A DNA stretch of 60,930 bases from Candidatus Aminicenantota bacterium (GCA_020344415.1 CP070825.1:1394078-1455007); one strand, 5' to 3'; numbered from the stretch's first letter, positions 34,248-43,947 are shown. Numbers and translations are program-made. Notes: generated from the letters alone by a model not told the origin.

Positions 34248-36440
34248 TCAAAAAGAATATCTCATGCCAAATACAAAATTTCTTCCCTGTTCCTCTACCG
34301 AATCGGGATCAGGTCTTGCCAAATAAGATTCATTGAAAAAGTTTGAGAGAGCGAGATAGAGCCGCCATGAGGAATCGATGAGATAATTGGCTTTAATATT
34401 AACAATTTTATAGGCAGGTATTTCAATTTCAGCTGGTCCAGGATTCTTTTTTTTCCATTGAAACGTGGAGGCAATTTCTGCAGAGAACCGACCAAGCCAG
34501 AGCCGTGTTCCTAGAAAAAGACGCGGCGGCGGGATATCGTTCAAGGGATTTCGTGTTCTTTTGCTTTTTCCATTAAAGGAGAAAAAATTCCCGAATATCT
34601 TCCATCCAGAGACAGGATAAAACTCGAGCTCCAGCTCATATCCGCTAATTCGTCCTTTATCTACATTCCCATAAGTATAAATTTTATCCGATATGAGGTA
34701 TCGCTCTATCAAGTCCTCTATTTCATAATAAAAAGAGTAGAGACCTACAAAAAAACGCTTGTTTATAAACTTTATACCTGCATCAAGGTTCAAGCTAGTC
34801 TCTGGTTTGAGGTTAGGTTGAGCGATGATAGAGCCCCGGCCCGTTATGCCTGTATAAAATAGCTCACTTAGACTTGGAATCCTATAAGCCTTGGACATGT
34901 TGGCGAAAACAACGATCTCGTTCGTAAGCTTGGCCGAACCCGCCATAAAACCTGTCCAGGTACTTTTCGTAGTTTTTTGAGAAGGGGGGACATTTCCTGG
35001 AATAGCCTCCAGTTGAAGAAAGTCCCAACGCACTCCGCCTACGAGGTCGAGCTTTTTGATTCCAAAGTAATCGGCTGATAGGAAGATTCCTAAATCCTTC
35101 CTTTTTCCATTAGCGAACGGCCATTCTTCGATATTTTCTTCAACTTCTCCAGAGGTGCCGTAATAAGTGTTTATGTTTTTTGCTTTGACTCGAAATCTGC
35201 CATAAAAATCGGTTCCTCCGTTGAGGCGGAGGTGTTTCCCGATTATTTTTCCATAGGAAAGATGGAATCCAAAATTCAAACTCTCTGTCTTGCTGTAAGA
35301 TTCTTTGCTTTTATAATCCTTTATGGTTTCTTTCTTTGTTTCCAAAAAGCTGGGATTTAGATAGGCTTGAATGGATAGTTCTCCCTGAGCGATTCCTTTT
35401 TCGAACCATTGAACATGAAGGAGATTTTGACTCTCTAAAGGATACCAGGTCGGCTTAGTCTGGCTATCTTGATTCGGCTTCCCGATATTGTATCCTCTAG
35501 TCCCAAGAAAGCTCAGATGAATCTCTCTTTTCTCGCTCATGTGAGAGATTTTTCCAAACAAGCTGCCCTGAGCATATTTTGACATGGGAATTTCGCCATG
35601 AGGAGAAGAATAATTCTCTGCATCATTTCCATGGAAAGAAAGGTAGAAACCTGTCTTATCTTTACTCCCCTCCAGCGAAAAACCCAGGCTTTTTTCCTGG
35701 TTTACTGATCCATATTTCACATTAATTTTTCCTTTCAACGTTTCCTGCATAGAAGGCTTTTTCGTAAATATATTGATGACTCCGCCGATAGCGTCCGAAC
35801 CGTAGAAGACCGAAGATGGGCTCCTCAGAATTTCAATTTTTTCAATTTCTCCAGGATCGACAAAAGAGGCGTTGGGGCCTGTACGCCTGTCACTTGTCAC
35901 GCGTGCATTATCAATCATAATGAGGACTCTTCTTCGAGCTAACCCTCGAATATTGGGAACCAGACTAAAACCTCCTGACCCAATGGTGGATATTCCCGGC
36001 AGATTGGAAATCCCTTCTGTGATATTTGGAACCATGGTTTCTTCTAGGGTTTCTTTGGGGATGACAGTCTCTGCAGCAGGAACACTCGAAGAAGATTCGG
36101 GATATCTCATAGCAGTAACCACAATTTCTTCTCTCTGGCGAATATAAGGAGTCAGGTGAATTGTTATCTTTTTTGGCAAATTCTGAGCGGTTAGGACGAT
36201 TTCCTCGTCCATGTAATCAGGGTGAATGATTTCAAGCCTGATTTTCTCCGCATCGGGAACAGCGAGAGCAAAAAAACCGCTTTCATCTGTCAAGGTCTTA
36301 TTCCCGCTTAAACGATGAAGGACAACTGTTTCGGCGATAGGTTTTCCTTCAAGAGTTAAGACTTCTCCTTTTATCTCAAGGCTCAAACATGGAATGGCAG
36401 AGATGAGACATGTGAATAACAGAAATGTTAATCTTCGCAT
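34248..36440 (-). CDS. TonB-dependent outer-membrane receptor
   Basis: 730 aa. A signal peptide (about 1-20) is followed by a CarboxypepD_reg-like beta-sandwich (about 22-105). Next come a TonB-box-like EIVVTAMR, a plug domain (about 115-235, with LPGISTIGSGGF, IRGLARRRVLIMIDNAR and the closing SDAIGGVINIFTK) and a 22-strand barrel ending in FGMRYSF with a terminal aromatic residue. It imports a large substrate such as a siderophore, vitamin or peptide across the outer membrane; the ligand cannot be told. This gene shows that the cell is diderm. It stands alone upstream of the AOR operon. Confidence 0.9.
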   Translation of the reverse strand: MRRLTFLLFTCLISAIPCLSLEIKGEVLTLEGKPIAETVVLHRLSGNKTLTDESGFFALAVPDAEKIRLEIIHPDYMDEEIVLTAQNLPKKITIHLTPYIRQREEIVVTAMRYPESSSSVPAAETVIPKETLEETMVPNITEGISNLPGISTIGSGGFSLVPNIRGLARRRVLIMIDNARVTSDRRTGPNASFVDPGEIEKIEILRSPSSVFYGSDAIGGVINIFTKKPSMQETLKGKINVKYGSVNQEKSLGFSLEGSKDKTGFYLSFHGNDAENYSSPHGEIPMSKYAQGSLFGKISHMSEKREIHLSFLGTRGYNIGKPNQDSQTKPTWYPLESQNLLHVQWFEKGIAQGELSIQAYLNPSFLETKKETIKDYKSKESYSKTESLNFGFHLSYGKIIGKHLRLNGGTDFYGRFRVKAKNINTYYGTSGEVEENIEEWPFANGKRKDLGIFLSADYFGIKKLDLVGGVRWDFLQLEAIPGNVPPSQKTTKSTWTGFMAGSAKLTNEIVVFANMSKAYRIPSLSELFYTGITGRGSIIAQPNLKPETSLNLDAGIKFINKRFFVGLYSFYYEIEDLIERYLISDKIYTYGNVDKGRISGYELELEFYPVSGWKIFGNFFSFNGKSKRTRNPLNDIPPPRLFLGTRLWLGRFSAEIASTFQWKKKNPGPAEIEIPAYKIVNIKANYLIDSSWRLYLALSNFFNESYLARPDPDSVEEQGRNFVFGMRYSF

Positions 36441-36489
36441 CGATAATGAAAGATAGATTATTATAATAAAATTATTTTAGGTGTAAAGA

Positions 36490-36972
36490 TTATTTTTTGA
36501 TTTTCTTTACGATCGAGCGGTCTTTTGATTTTATCCATAAATCTTTGATCTTTGTCCTGAGGATAGGATGGGTGGTATCTGGCGATATCTCCTTAAAAGG
36601 AGTGAGGACGAAATTTCGCCTTTCCATTCTGGGATGGGGAATTTCTAGTTTTTCTGTTTGCACCACGGTTTTCTCGGCTAGAAGAATATCTATATCGATA
36701 ATACGCGGCTCCCTTGGTGTTGTTAGCTTGCGCCCCATTCGTCGCTCTATTTGTTTTATTACAGTCAATAAATCTATGGGGTTGATCCCAGCGGAAACTT
36801 TGATCACTTGATTATAGAACCAGGGCTGAGGAAGCGAATCAACGGGTTCGGTTTCATAGATAGAAGATTTTTTGAGGATTTTGATGCCTTTTTCTTTAAT
36901 CAGAGTACGCGCCTTTTCTAGGTTTTTGCCCCTGTCTTCAATATTGCTGCCAAGACACAAGAAAAATCTCAT
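36490..36972 (-). CDS. folK: 2-amino-4-hydroxy-6-hydroxymethyldihydropteridine pyrophosphokinase
   Basis: 160-aa HPPK of the folate pathway. It transfers pyrophosphate from ATP to 6-hydroxymethyl-dihydropterin. Motifs: FLCLGSNIEDRGKNLEKA, SSIYETEPV, PWFYNQVIKV, PREPRIIDIDILL (the magnesium-binding Asp pair) and IPHPRMERRNFVLTPF. Length is normal. It lies 49 nt upstream of the TonB receptor gene on the same strand but is functionally unrelated. Confidence 0.93.
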   Translation of the reverse strand: MRFFLCLGSNIEDRGKNLEKARTLIKEKGIKILKKSSIYETEPVDSLPQPWFYNQVIKVSAGINPIDLLTVIKQIERRMGRKLTTPREPRIIDIDILLAEKTVVQTEKLEIPHPRMERRNFVLTPFKEISPDTTHPILRTKIKDLWIKSKDRSIVKKIKK

Positions 36973-37133
36973 TTTCTAATAATCCTCTAATAGTTCATAT
37001 TCTTAATATTAATATGCCTAACTGAAAGATGAATAATTATTATAACACTAATTTTCATGCTCTTCTTCAAATTCAATTTTTATTCCATATTTTGCTAGAT
37101 TTTTCGAGGGATTTTTGTCATCATTTAGTGGCA

Positions 37134-37484
37134 ATGCAGAGAATAGAAAAATGGAGAGTAGAAGAACTGACAATCGTCCTTAATGAGCTGTCTAACTTGT
37201 TGAGAAAAGGAGATGATTACGAATGGGCTAATGTTTTTTCCCATTTCTATCAAGAATCTCAAAATATAGCCTCAGGTAAGGAATTTAATTTAGACTCCCT
37301 CTTAAAACTGGTGGCAAACGTTAGTAATTGTTTTTCCAGAGCCAGTTCATTGAGCAATATCGTTCTCTGGCAAGAAAATTCAGAGGAAAGAACTCACGCA
37401 AATCAAGAGCTGTTCCAGACCAGAGCCCGCCTTCTCAAGATCTTAAAAGATATAGAAGATCTATCAGTAGATTATATTAGTTAG
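37134..37484 (+). CDS. Hypothetical protein, small helical
   Basis: 116 aa from the chosen Met (MQRIEKWRVEELTIVLNELSN). The frame is open to an earlier ATG at 37029 (151 aa), but the extra 35 residues are Asn/Phe/His-rich and look non-coding. The protein is predicted helical, with an acidic RKGDDYEWANVFSHFYQE motif in its first third. It recalls small uncharacterised helical families, but I cannot name one with confidence. The ribosome-binding site is weak for both starts. It stands alone between divergent folK and a convergent neighbour. Confidence 0.5.
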   Translation: MQRIEKWRVEELTIVLNELSNLLRKGDDYEWANVFSHFYQESQNIASGKEFNLDSLLKLVANVSNCFSRASSLSNIVLWQENSEERTHANQELFQTRARLLKILKDIEDLSVDYIS

Positions 37485-37528
37485 CCTGAATTATTAAAGT
37501 TAATTATAGATGGTGATACATTTAAAGA

Positions 37529-38515
37529 TTAGAGTTCCAGTAATCCCAATTTTTTTATGACTCTCAAAACTGCGAAGGTTACCCAGAGGTTGTCTTCTAA
37601 GGAGGTCTTCTTTATTCCTGCTTCCCAATAGCCATGGCTATTTTGTTTGCTCAACAGCCAATCCAAGGCCTCTTTCATCTTTTCTTGTTTTATGTCATAG
37701 CCTAGCTGAGAAAGAGAATCAAGGCTGGATAAAATATCTGTTGCCCAAAAGGGATAAATGATCTCTTCCCAATAAAGGGCGTGGTGCCTATCATCATATT
37801 TGTCTGCTTTGAAAAATCGACTCATTAATAAATCGCCTGCTTTCCTGGCTTCTTTGCTCTTCCTCCAGGACGGGGAAGCGGCAAGGGCTCGAAGCACCAT
37901 GCCAGTAACGAGGTGGGAAAAAGGCTGTGATTTATCAGGTTTCACGGGTTTTAGCTTTAATTGGGCCTCAAAATTATAACGGCTCTTGAGTTCTACTTTA
38001 TCTATTGTTCTGTAGGGAATAACCCAACCTCCATCGTTCTGCCTGTTGTTCATGAGCCATCTAAATCCCTTTTGTGTCCTTTTATCTTTGTCCATGCCGT
38101 AAAGACACAGGATTTCAAGAGTTAAGGCGTGATATGTGGGAGCATACTCGTTTAGATAGGCCCCTCGAAAATCTCCTTCTTTTGCTTGAGTGGAATAGAG
38201 GAATTTAATTGCCCTTTGTACTTTCTCCACCTCATACGTACAGCCATAGTTATACAGCCTGAAGATGTTTCTCAGTGTGTCGACAATATAATAGGTTTTT
38301 TCCCAGCGAGCATGACCTTCATGCTTCCTTTTGCTCCACCCACCATTTGGTTTCTGGCTTTCCAGGATCCTGATGCGAGCTGCAAATTTTTGTAGGTTCT
38401 TGTATTCCCGGTCTATGGGTACTTCTAAAATATCTTTTTTCAGCCAGTAGAGAATGGGTAAGTTTCCCCGCGCAAGAAGAAATTCAATGGCTTTATTTGC
38501 GTTTATTTTCATCAT
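37529..38515 (-). CDS. Alpha-toroid (prenyltransferase/squalene-cyclase-like) repeat protein
   Basis: About 328 aa of repeats typical of the terpenoid cyclase/prenyltransferase toroid: KPNGGWSKRKHEG, QAKEGDFRGAY, NRQNDGGWVIPYR and QNSHGYWEAG. The DDTA/DxDD catalytic motifs of cyclases are not evident, so enzymatic cyclase activity is unlikely. The frame opens earlier (38680), but that part overlaps the cupin gene in another frame; the Met pair at 38515/38512 is preferred. It lies 28 nt after the cupin gene in an operon with a D-aminoacylase. Confidence 0.68.
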   Translation of the reverse strand: MMKINANKAIEFLLARGNLPILYWLKKDILEVPIDREYKNLQKFAARIRILESQKPNGGWSKRKHEGHARWEKTYYIVDTLRNIFRLYNYGCTYEVEKVQRAIKFLYSTQAKEGDFRGAYLNEYAPTYHALTLEILCLYGMDKDKRTQKGFRWLMNNRQNDGGWVIPYRTIDKVELKSRYNFEAQLKLKPVKPDKSQPFSHLVTGMVLRALAASPSWRKSKEARKAGDLLMSRFFKADKYDDRHHALYWEEIIYPFWATDILSSLDSLSQLGYDIKQEKMKEALDWLLSKQNSHGYWEAGIKKTSLEDNLWVTFAVLRVIKKLGLLEL

Positions 38516-38543
38516 GAAATCTTTTGTGCTGATTGATTTTCCA

Positions 38544-38894
38544 TTAGCTTCTTTCAGGATTAAGAATAATACATAAGAATTCAAAAGGTTCTGCAAAAGG
38601 ATTCTTGAACTGGTGTTTTTCGTTTTCGCATATAAGAAGACTCTCGCCCTCAGAGGTGACGATTTCTTCTCCCGCCTCATTAACTACGATCCCCTTTCCT
38701 CTCTCTATTTTGACCACATGCTCCCAGTTGTGCGTATGGAAAGGAGTGTTTCCTCCAGGAAGAACTTTGAAATGCCTCATGATTATATTAAAAGATCCAT
38801 CATCTGGTCCGATAAGAACTCTTCTTAGAACATCCTTGATTCCTTCCTCTTCAGGGACATCCTCCGGAACATCGATATTTTTTTTTATAATCAT
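38544..38894 (-). CDS. Cupin-domain protein
   Basis: 116-aa single cupin barrel. Metal-binding motif 1 reads PFHTHNWEHVVKIERGKG (two His plus Glu and His). Motif 2 follows at ENEKHQFKNP. It probably binds a divalent metal; catalytic or regulatory function is unknown. It lies 11 nt downstream of the D-aminoacylase gene and 28 nt upstream of the toroid protein gene. Confidence 0.82.
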   Translation of the reverse strand: MIIKKNIDVPEDVPEEEGIKDVLRRVLIGPDDGSFNIIMRHFKVLPGGNTPFHTHNWEHVVKIERGKGIVVNEAGEEIVTSEGESLLICENEKHQFKNPFAEPFEFLCIILNPERS

Positions 38895-38905
38895 TCTTTT
38901 CCTCC

Positions 38906-40510
38906 CTATTTCTTTCCGTATCCATAGAGTATTTTTCCTGAGAGCCCTCCTGTATGCTTCCCATTTTCTACTACCAATTCTCCATTAACAACGACATACT
39001 TAAGCCCTACACTGTATTGATGAGGGTTGGAAAATGTGGCTTTATCTTCGAAAGTTTGCGGATCAAAAATGGTTAAATCTGCATACATCCCTTCTTTGGC
39101 TACTCCCCTTCCCTTTAGCCTGATCGTCTGAGCTGGTAGAGACGTCATTTTTTTTATTGCCTCTTCCAGTGTAAGGATTCTTTTTTCTCTTACATAATAA
39201 CCGATGACCCTAGGAAAAGTACCGTAGTTTCTTGGATGAGGAACTCCTTTGTCTAGCACTTGAACACCACCGTCTGAACCATGCATATTGTAAGGGAGTT
39301 GCATCAAATCCTCCACATCTTTCTCGTCCATTTGAAAAAATACTCCTGAAGCGCCCTCATTCTTCTCGATTTCGATGATGAAATCCACGGCATTATCGAT
39401 AGTTGGATCATTGCCTCGTAAGAGTAAAATTTCATGCAGATTTTTCCCCTCATACTCAGGGAATTTTTGGAAGCGCGCAATATAGATAGTCTCCAATTTG
39501 TTGATTCCCTTTGTAGAAGTAAGTCTTCTCTTAATGATGAATGCTTTTATCTTTTCATAGTTATCCTTGTCTTTTAGCCGTTCCAGAAATTTTTCTCTTC
39601 CGCCTTCGAAGGCCCAAGAGGGAAGGCTGCTAGTAAAGCCAGAACTTGTTGCTGTGTAAGGATACTGATCGAGTGTAACCTCTACCCCGCGACTACGGGC
39701 TTCTTCCACGGGTTTTGTGATTCTTTCCAGTTGGTTCCAGACAGCATCTTGGGATAATTTAATATGAGATATTTGAACAGGGATTCTGTTTTTCTCTCCG
39801 ATTTCGATGGCTTCTTCGATAGCTTCAGTGATATGAAAAGCCTGGTCTCTGAGATGGGTGGCATAGATTCCCTGATAAGGGACGACAACAGACGCCAACT
39901 CAACAAGCTCTTTTGTTTTGGAATAGATTCCCGGAAGGTAAGAAAGGCCTGTAGAAAAGCCTATGGCTCCTGCTTTCATTTCTTCTTCGATGAGAGCTTT
40001 CATTTTCCGAAGTTCTTCTTCTGTAGGAGGGTCCATTTTGTAACCCATGACTTCTCGCCTGATTGTGTTGTGTCCCACTAGACAGGCGAAATTGATGGAA
40101 GTTCCGTTTTCTTCGATTTTTTTAAAATGCTCCCTCAAGGGGAAGGGATGACCACCGCAGTTTCCTCCGATAACAGTCGTCACTCCTTGATAAATATAAT
40201 TATCGACTGTGGGAGTTTTTACGATTCCTCGGTCACAGTGGGTATGGATATCGATAAACCCAGGGCTTACTATTAAATTTTGAGCATCGACAGTTTTTTT
40301 TGCCTTATTTACATCAACTGAGCCAATTTTAACGATCTTTTCGCCTTTTATGGCAACATCGCCTTTAAACCAAGGATTCCCGGTGCCATCTATGATCAAG
40401 CCATTTATGATTACAAGGTCATAAGGTTTCGCTTTAGGACCACAGTGAAATAAAGTACACAGAATAAATGTGACAAAAAAGAAAAATAAGACTTTGCAGG
40501 GTTTTCTCAT
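38906..40510 (-). CDS. Exported N-acyl-D-amino-acid deacylase (amidohydrolase superfamily)
   Basis: 534 aa. An N-terminal hydrophobic signal ends in a Cys (FHCGPK), resembling a lipoprotein box though not canonical. The amidohydrolase domain has VSPGFIDIHTHCD (metal-binding HxH), GVTTVIGGNCGG, GFSTGLSYLPG, YATHLRDQAF, ISHIKLS and a late HGSDGGVQ. These match the D-aminoacylase group that removes acyl groups from N-acyl-D-amino acids, useful for recycling peptidoglycan or D-peptides. The frame reaches a GTG at 40519, but the ATG at 40510 has AGGTGG properly spaced upstream. Confidence 0.88.
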   Translation of the reverse strand: MRKPCKVLFFFFVTFILCTLFHCGPKAKPYDLVIINGLIIDGTGNPWFKGDVAIKGEKIVKIGSVDVNKAKKTVDAQNLIVSPGFIDIHTHCDRGIVKTPTVDNYIYQGVTTVIGGNCGGHPFPLREHFKKIEENGTSINFACLVGHNTIRREVMGYKMDPPTEEELRKMKALIEEEMKAGAIGFSTGLSYLPGIYSKTKELVELASVVVPYQGIYATHLRDQAFHITEAIEEAIEIGEKNRIPVQISHIKLSQDAVWNQLERITKPVEEARSRGVEVTLDQYPYTATSSGFTSSLPSWAFEGGREKFLERLKDKDNYEKIKAFIIKRRLTSTKGINKLETIYIARFQKFPEYEGKNLHEILLLRGNDPTIDNAVDFIIEIEKNEGASGVFFQMDEKDVEDLMQLPYNMHGSDGGVQVLDKGVPHPRNYGTFPRVIGYYVREKRILTLEEAIKKMTSLPAQTIRLKGRGVAKEGMYADLTIFDPQTFEDKATFSNPHQYSVGLKYVVVNGELVVENGKHTGGLSGKILYGYGKK

Positions 40511-40682
40511 TTTTACCACCTATTCCTTGTCGAAGATGACAAATTTTATTCCAAGTTGAAAACTCCTGTCAATTTTTTGTGAAAAATTATTTGATTTTAG
40601 CCAGGCAATTAATATAAATTTTAATATCGTTTTCATGCCAATTTCTTTAAAAAGAAGTTCTCAAAGAACGCGGAGGTCCTGA

Positions 40683-41846
40683 ATGGATAAACTCATCTTC
40701 CTAGATAACGGAGCAACATCTTTTCCTAAGCCTGAAGAAGTCTACACATTCATGGATCAGTTTTATAGGAATTTCGGAGTAAACCCGGGTCGTTCGGGGT
40801 ATGATCTCTGTTTGGAAACTGCAGAATTGATCGAGGAAACTCGAAAAATGCTGACAGACTTTTTCAATGGGAATGATCCGAACAGGCTTTGCTTTTCATA
40901 TAATTCTACAGATGCTTTGAACCTGATTATTTTTGGCATGCTGAAAGAGGGGGATCATGCCATAACCACAACCCTTGAGCACAATTCAGTGTTGAGACCG
41001 CTTTATCACTTACATAAATTTAATGGAGTCGAAGTAGATTATATCTCTTTTGATGATAAGGGATTTGTTGACCCGGATGACTTCCAGAAAAAATTTAAAA
41101 AAAACACAAAACTCGTCATCATCAACCAAGCTTCAAATGTAGTTGGTACCATACAGCCGGTTAAGGAAATCGGTAAATATTGTAAGGAAAGAGGAATCCC
41201 TTTTGCCATTGATGCTTCGCAATCAGCTGGGAAAATTCCCGTTGATATTGAAGAGGCAAACGTGGATGTCGTAGCTTTTACCGGACATAAATCTCTTCTT
41301 GGCCCTACTGGAATAGGGGGTCTCTATGTTCGGGATGGGATTGAGATTAGGCATACACGGGCAGGAGGAACAGGCGTTCGCTCAGCTGTCCGGACTCACC
41401 TTGAGGAATATCCCTATAGGCTTGAATATGGCACCCTTAATGTCATGGGCGTTGCGGGCCTTCACGCCGGGCTGAAGTGGATAGAGAAAAAGGGATTGGA
41501 TAACATCCATGAGCATGAGATGAAGCTTACCTCTATGCTCCGGGATGGTCTGAAAGGCATTGAAGGAGTGTCAGTGTACTGTCAGGATGATTTGACAGAT
41601 CATATCAGCGTTTTTCTCTTCAATGTAGATGGATTAGAAGCTCTGAATACAGCCACTATTCTTGATGTGGACTATAATATTGCCTCTCGGTCGGGACTGC
41701 ACTGCGCTCCTCTTGTCCATGAACAATTGGGTACAGATAAAATAAAAGGAGCAGTGCGATTCGGTATAGGGCCTTTCAACACAGAAGAACATATAAAAAC
41801 TGCCATAGAAGCAATAAAGGAGATTGCTGAGACACGCAAAAAATAA
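40683..41846 (+). CDS. Class V aminotransferase / cysteine desulfurase-like protein
   Basis: 387-aa PLP enzyme. The opening LIFLDNGATSFPKPEEV and TLEHNSVLRPLYHL are typical of the SufS/EF2568-type group. The PLP lysine is in VVAFTGHKSLLGPTGIGG, preceded by IDASQSAGKIPVDI. The catalytic cysteine region is SRSGLHCAPLVHEQLGT, ending GAVRFGIGPFNT. It likely mobilises sulfur from cysteine, or cleaves a related C-S or C-Se bond. CGGAGG precedes the ATG. It is a single gene facing the dsrK-like gene; a link to the neighbouring DsrC is an idea, not shown. Confidence 0.86.
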   Translation: MDKLIFLDNGATSFPKPEEVYTFMDQFYRNFGVNPGRSGYDLCLETAELIEETRKMLTDFFNGNDPNRLCFSYNSTDALNLIIFGMLKEGDHAITTTLEHNSVLRPLYHLHKFNGVEVDYISFDDKGFVDPDDFQKKFKKNTKLVIINQASNVVGTIQPVKEIGKYCKERGIPFAIDASQSAGKIPVDIEEANVDVVAFTGHKSLLGPTGIGGLYVRDGIEIRHTRAGGTGVRSAVRTHLEEYPYRLEYGTLNVMGVAGLHAGLKWIEKKGLDNIHEHEMKLTSMLRDGLKGIEGVSVYCQDDLTDHISVFLFNVDGLEALNTATILDVDYNIASRSGLHCAPLVHEQLGTDKIKGAVRFGIGPFNTEEHIKTAIEAIKEIAETRKK

Positions 41847-41850
41847 ATAA

Positions 41851-41890
41851 CCTAGATTATTCAGTGGGCATTTTTTATGAATAATTCAGG
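41851..41890. repeat. Complete copy of the dispersed palindromic unit
   Basis: CCTAGATTATTCA (41851-41863) and TGAATAATTCAGG (41878-41890) form an imperfect inverted repeat matching at 11 of 13 positions. The loop contains GCATTTTTTA. It lies between two convergent genes, like the copies at 29051-29120, and starts 4 nt after the class V aminotransferase stop. Confidence 0.6.
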
Positions 41891-41938
41891 CTAATTGACG
41901 ATTCGCTAGCTTTTATTATGGTTTGCTTTCTCAGAATC

Positions 41939-43294
41939 CTAACATTTTTTGGTTTCATTTATTATTAAAGCGTCTGCCACAATTTCAGAAACAGTTTTTA
42001 TCTCTATTCCAAGTTTGTACTCCTTGTTGAGTTCCATGAGCTGGTCAATACAATTATGGCAGGGAGCGACTACGATCTTTGCTCCTGTTTTTTGAATTTG
42101 CTCCGCTTTTGTTCTGCCTGCCTTAAGTCGTCTATCAGAAAAACGTGACATAGCTAATTGTCCTCCGCCACCTCCGCAGCAGAAGTTTTTCTCGCGGTTC
42201 GGAGTCATTTCAACAAAGTTGGTAGCTGCATGCTTCAGGATGTATCTTTGTTCTTCTACTATTCCACCTAAACGAACAAGGTTACAAGGATCATGAAGAG
42301 TAATCACTTTCTTGTTCTTGGACGGGTCGAGTTGAATCCTGCCTTCTCGAATATAGTCAGCAACAATTTGAAGAATACTCTTTACTTCAAACCCATATTT
42401 TTTGCTCAACCACTCTGGTGCTTCCCACCTGTTCGAGTTAAAGCCATGGCCGCATTCTGCAAGAATCATTGTCTCACACTCCAATTTTTTCATGGATTGA
42501 ACAAGACGATCTGACATTGTTCCGGCAGCTTCATCGTCTCCGCTGTAAAGACCATAATTGGTCACATCATAATTGTCACTGGAGAATGTCCAGCTCTCTC
42601 TTGCTGCATAAAATATTTTTCCAACAGCCAGGATAGAAAGCGGGAAAAACATGGCTTCTCGGGGATTGATAGTATAGAAAAGCTTAGCTCCTTTTTCATC
42701 TAAAGGAAGTCTTGCCTCAGAATCATTGACTTCCTGCTTAAGCTCATCCTCCAGCCATTCCACTGTCTCATGCCAGTCTTCTTTGGGTATTCCCATGTTG
42801 TTACCCTTATCTATGGCAGTATCCACCGTGGACTGCAGACCAGGAGGAACAATGCCTATAGAGGCTAGTGCTCCCCTGGCTTTACGGATGAGATAAGGAA
42901 TATTTATGCCCATGGTACAGTTCAGTGAACAGCGACCGCACAAAGTACATCTGCCGAAGAGAGAATCGATCCACTCGCGAATCACATTCGCGTCAAGTTT
43001 TTCTGCTCCTATCCAACGAGGAGCTTTCTTTCCTGTTGCGCTGAAATATTTTTTGAATATCTTTGATACAAGATTCAATTTATAAGCAGGGAGAGATTCG
43101 ATGTCCTGATTGCTTAAATAATAATGACAGGATTCTGCACAGAGTCCGCAATGGACACAGGAATTAAGATAGGCCGCATATTCATGGTTTATTTTATTCT
43201 GGAATGCTTTCAGAGCTTTATCCAAATCTTCTTGTTTCAGTTGCTCTATTTTTGCTTCTAGCGGGTCTTTTTTATCAGGTTTTTCACTCATCAT
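41939..43294 (-). CDS. DsrK/HdrD-like iron-sulfur reductase subunit
   Basis: 451 aa. Two N-terminal [4Fe-4S] motifs, Cys46/49/52/56 (CVHCGLCAESC) and Cys116/119/122/126 (CTLCGRCSLNC). The C-terminal CCG domain has Cys281 (ECGHG), Cys337 (HDPC), Cys372-Cys373 (FCCGGGGGQ) and Cys412-Cys415 (CHNC). This is the catalytic cysteine set of HdrD/DsrK, which holds a special [4Fe-4S] cluster that splits disulfides or trisulfides. With the upstream membrane subunit and DsrC-like protein it forms a dsrC-dsrM-dsrK-like operon, so its substrate is probably oxidised DsrC. No dsrAB, J, O or P gene is in the window. Confidence 0.85.
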   Translation of the reverse strand: MMSEKPDKKDPLEAKIEQLKQEDLDKALKAFQNKINHEYAAYLNSCVHCGLCAESCHYYLSNQDIESLPAYKLNLVSKIFKKYFSATGKKAPRWIGAEKLDANVIREWIDSLFGRCTLCGRCSLNCTMGINIPYLIRKARGALASIGIVPPGLQSTVDTAIDKGNNMGIPKEDWHETVEWLEDELKQEVNDSEARLPLDEKGAKLFYTINPREAMFFPLSILAVGKIFYAARESWTFSSDNYDVTNYGLYSGDDEAAGTMSDRLVQSMKKLECETMILAECGHGFNSNRWEAPEWLSKKYGFEVKSILQIVADYIREGRIQLDPSKNKKVITLHDPCNLVRLGGIVEEQRYILKHAATNFVEMTPNREKNFCCGGGGGQLAMSRFSDRRLKAGRTKAEQIQKTGAKIVVAPCHNCIDQLMELNKEYKLGIEIKTVSEIVADALIINETKKC

Positions 43295-43297
43295 TTT

Positions 43298-43924
43298 TTA
43301 AATCATACGTGTTGGCGGTAAGATTCCCCTCCTGCCATAAAAAAGACCATAAAGGATTTTTGTGTAGAAAAAGAAAACGCAGTGGCGGATTTTTCCCACG
43401 GGGATATAGAGAAACATGATAATTGATACCAGAAAGAAAGCTGGAGCTATACTTGTGGTGTATGTATGCCACAAGGACAATAGCAGAAATAAATCGACGA
43501 TAGCATTAGCAAAGAAGTCATCAGGACAGCTTATTTTTTTCATTGTGGGAAGGAGTATCCTTTTTCCGATAAGAGCTAAGCCGCAAAGGAGCGCAAGTGA
43601 AAAGGAGATCCGAAGCAATAGGATGATCGTATTATCCAATTCAAGAGAAAAAACAAGAAAAAAAAGATAGAAAAGAGCTAAAAATAAGCCGATATGATAC
43701 AAAAGTCCTGCGATGTAAGTGGGCAGATGCTTAGCTGCACTCTCCTTTTCCCAGGGCATCATTCCCCTGCTAAACGCGTAAATAACTCCTCTCATTCTTC
43801 TGTGTCGGGATTGAGCATAGGTAGGTTTTCTTCCGAATGAAAAGGTTTTTCGAACAAGAATGGAGAGAGAGAAGAAAGAAACAAAACAGGAGAGAATAAC
43901 GCCAATTTTAAGGATGGAGAACAT
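43298..43924 (-). CDS. DsrM/HdrE/NarI-like membrane cytochrome b subunit
   Basis: 208 aa with about five membrane helices (first at about 5-25; others around 70-90, 96-117, 140-160 and 163-180). Histidines in LLYHIGLF, LWHTYT and GKIRHC are placed in or next to helices as haem b ligands would be. It is shorter than typical DsrM (300 aa or more), more like NarI or the Tmc/Hme membrane subunits. It probably passes electrons between menaquinol and the downstream DsrK-like protein, whose gene starts 3 nt later. Family assignment rests on context as much as sequence. Confidence 0.7.
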   Translation of the reverse strand: MFSILKIGVILSCFVSFFSLSILVRKTFSFGRKPTYAQSRHRRMRGVIYAFSRGMMPWEKESAAKHLPTYIAGLLYHIGLFLALFYLFFLVFSLELDNTIILLLRISFSLALLCGLALIGKRILLPTMKKISCPDDFFANAIVDLFLLLSLWHTYTTSIAPAFFLVSIIMFLYIPVGKIRHCVFFFYTKILYGLFYGRRGILPPTRMI

Positions 43925-43947
43925 TATGATACTCTTGTCTTGTTATT

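Noticed and set aside
38605..38988. 127-codon plus-strand frame over the cupin gene
   Set aside because: Antisense shadow of the cupin and D-aminoacylase genes, which have clear motifs.
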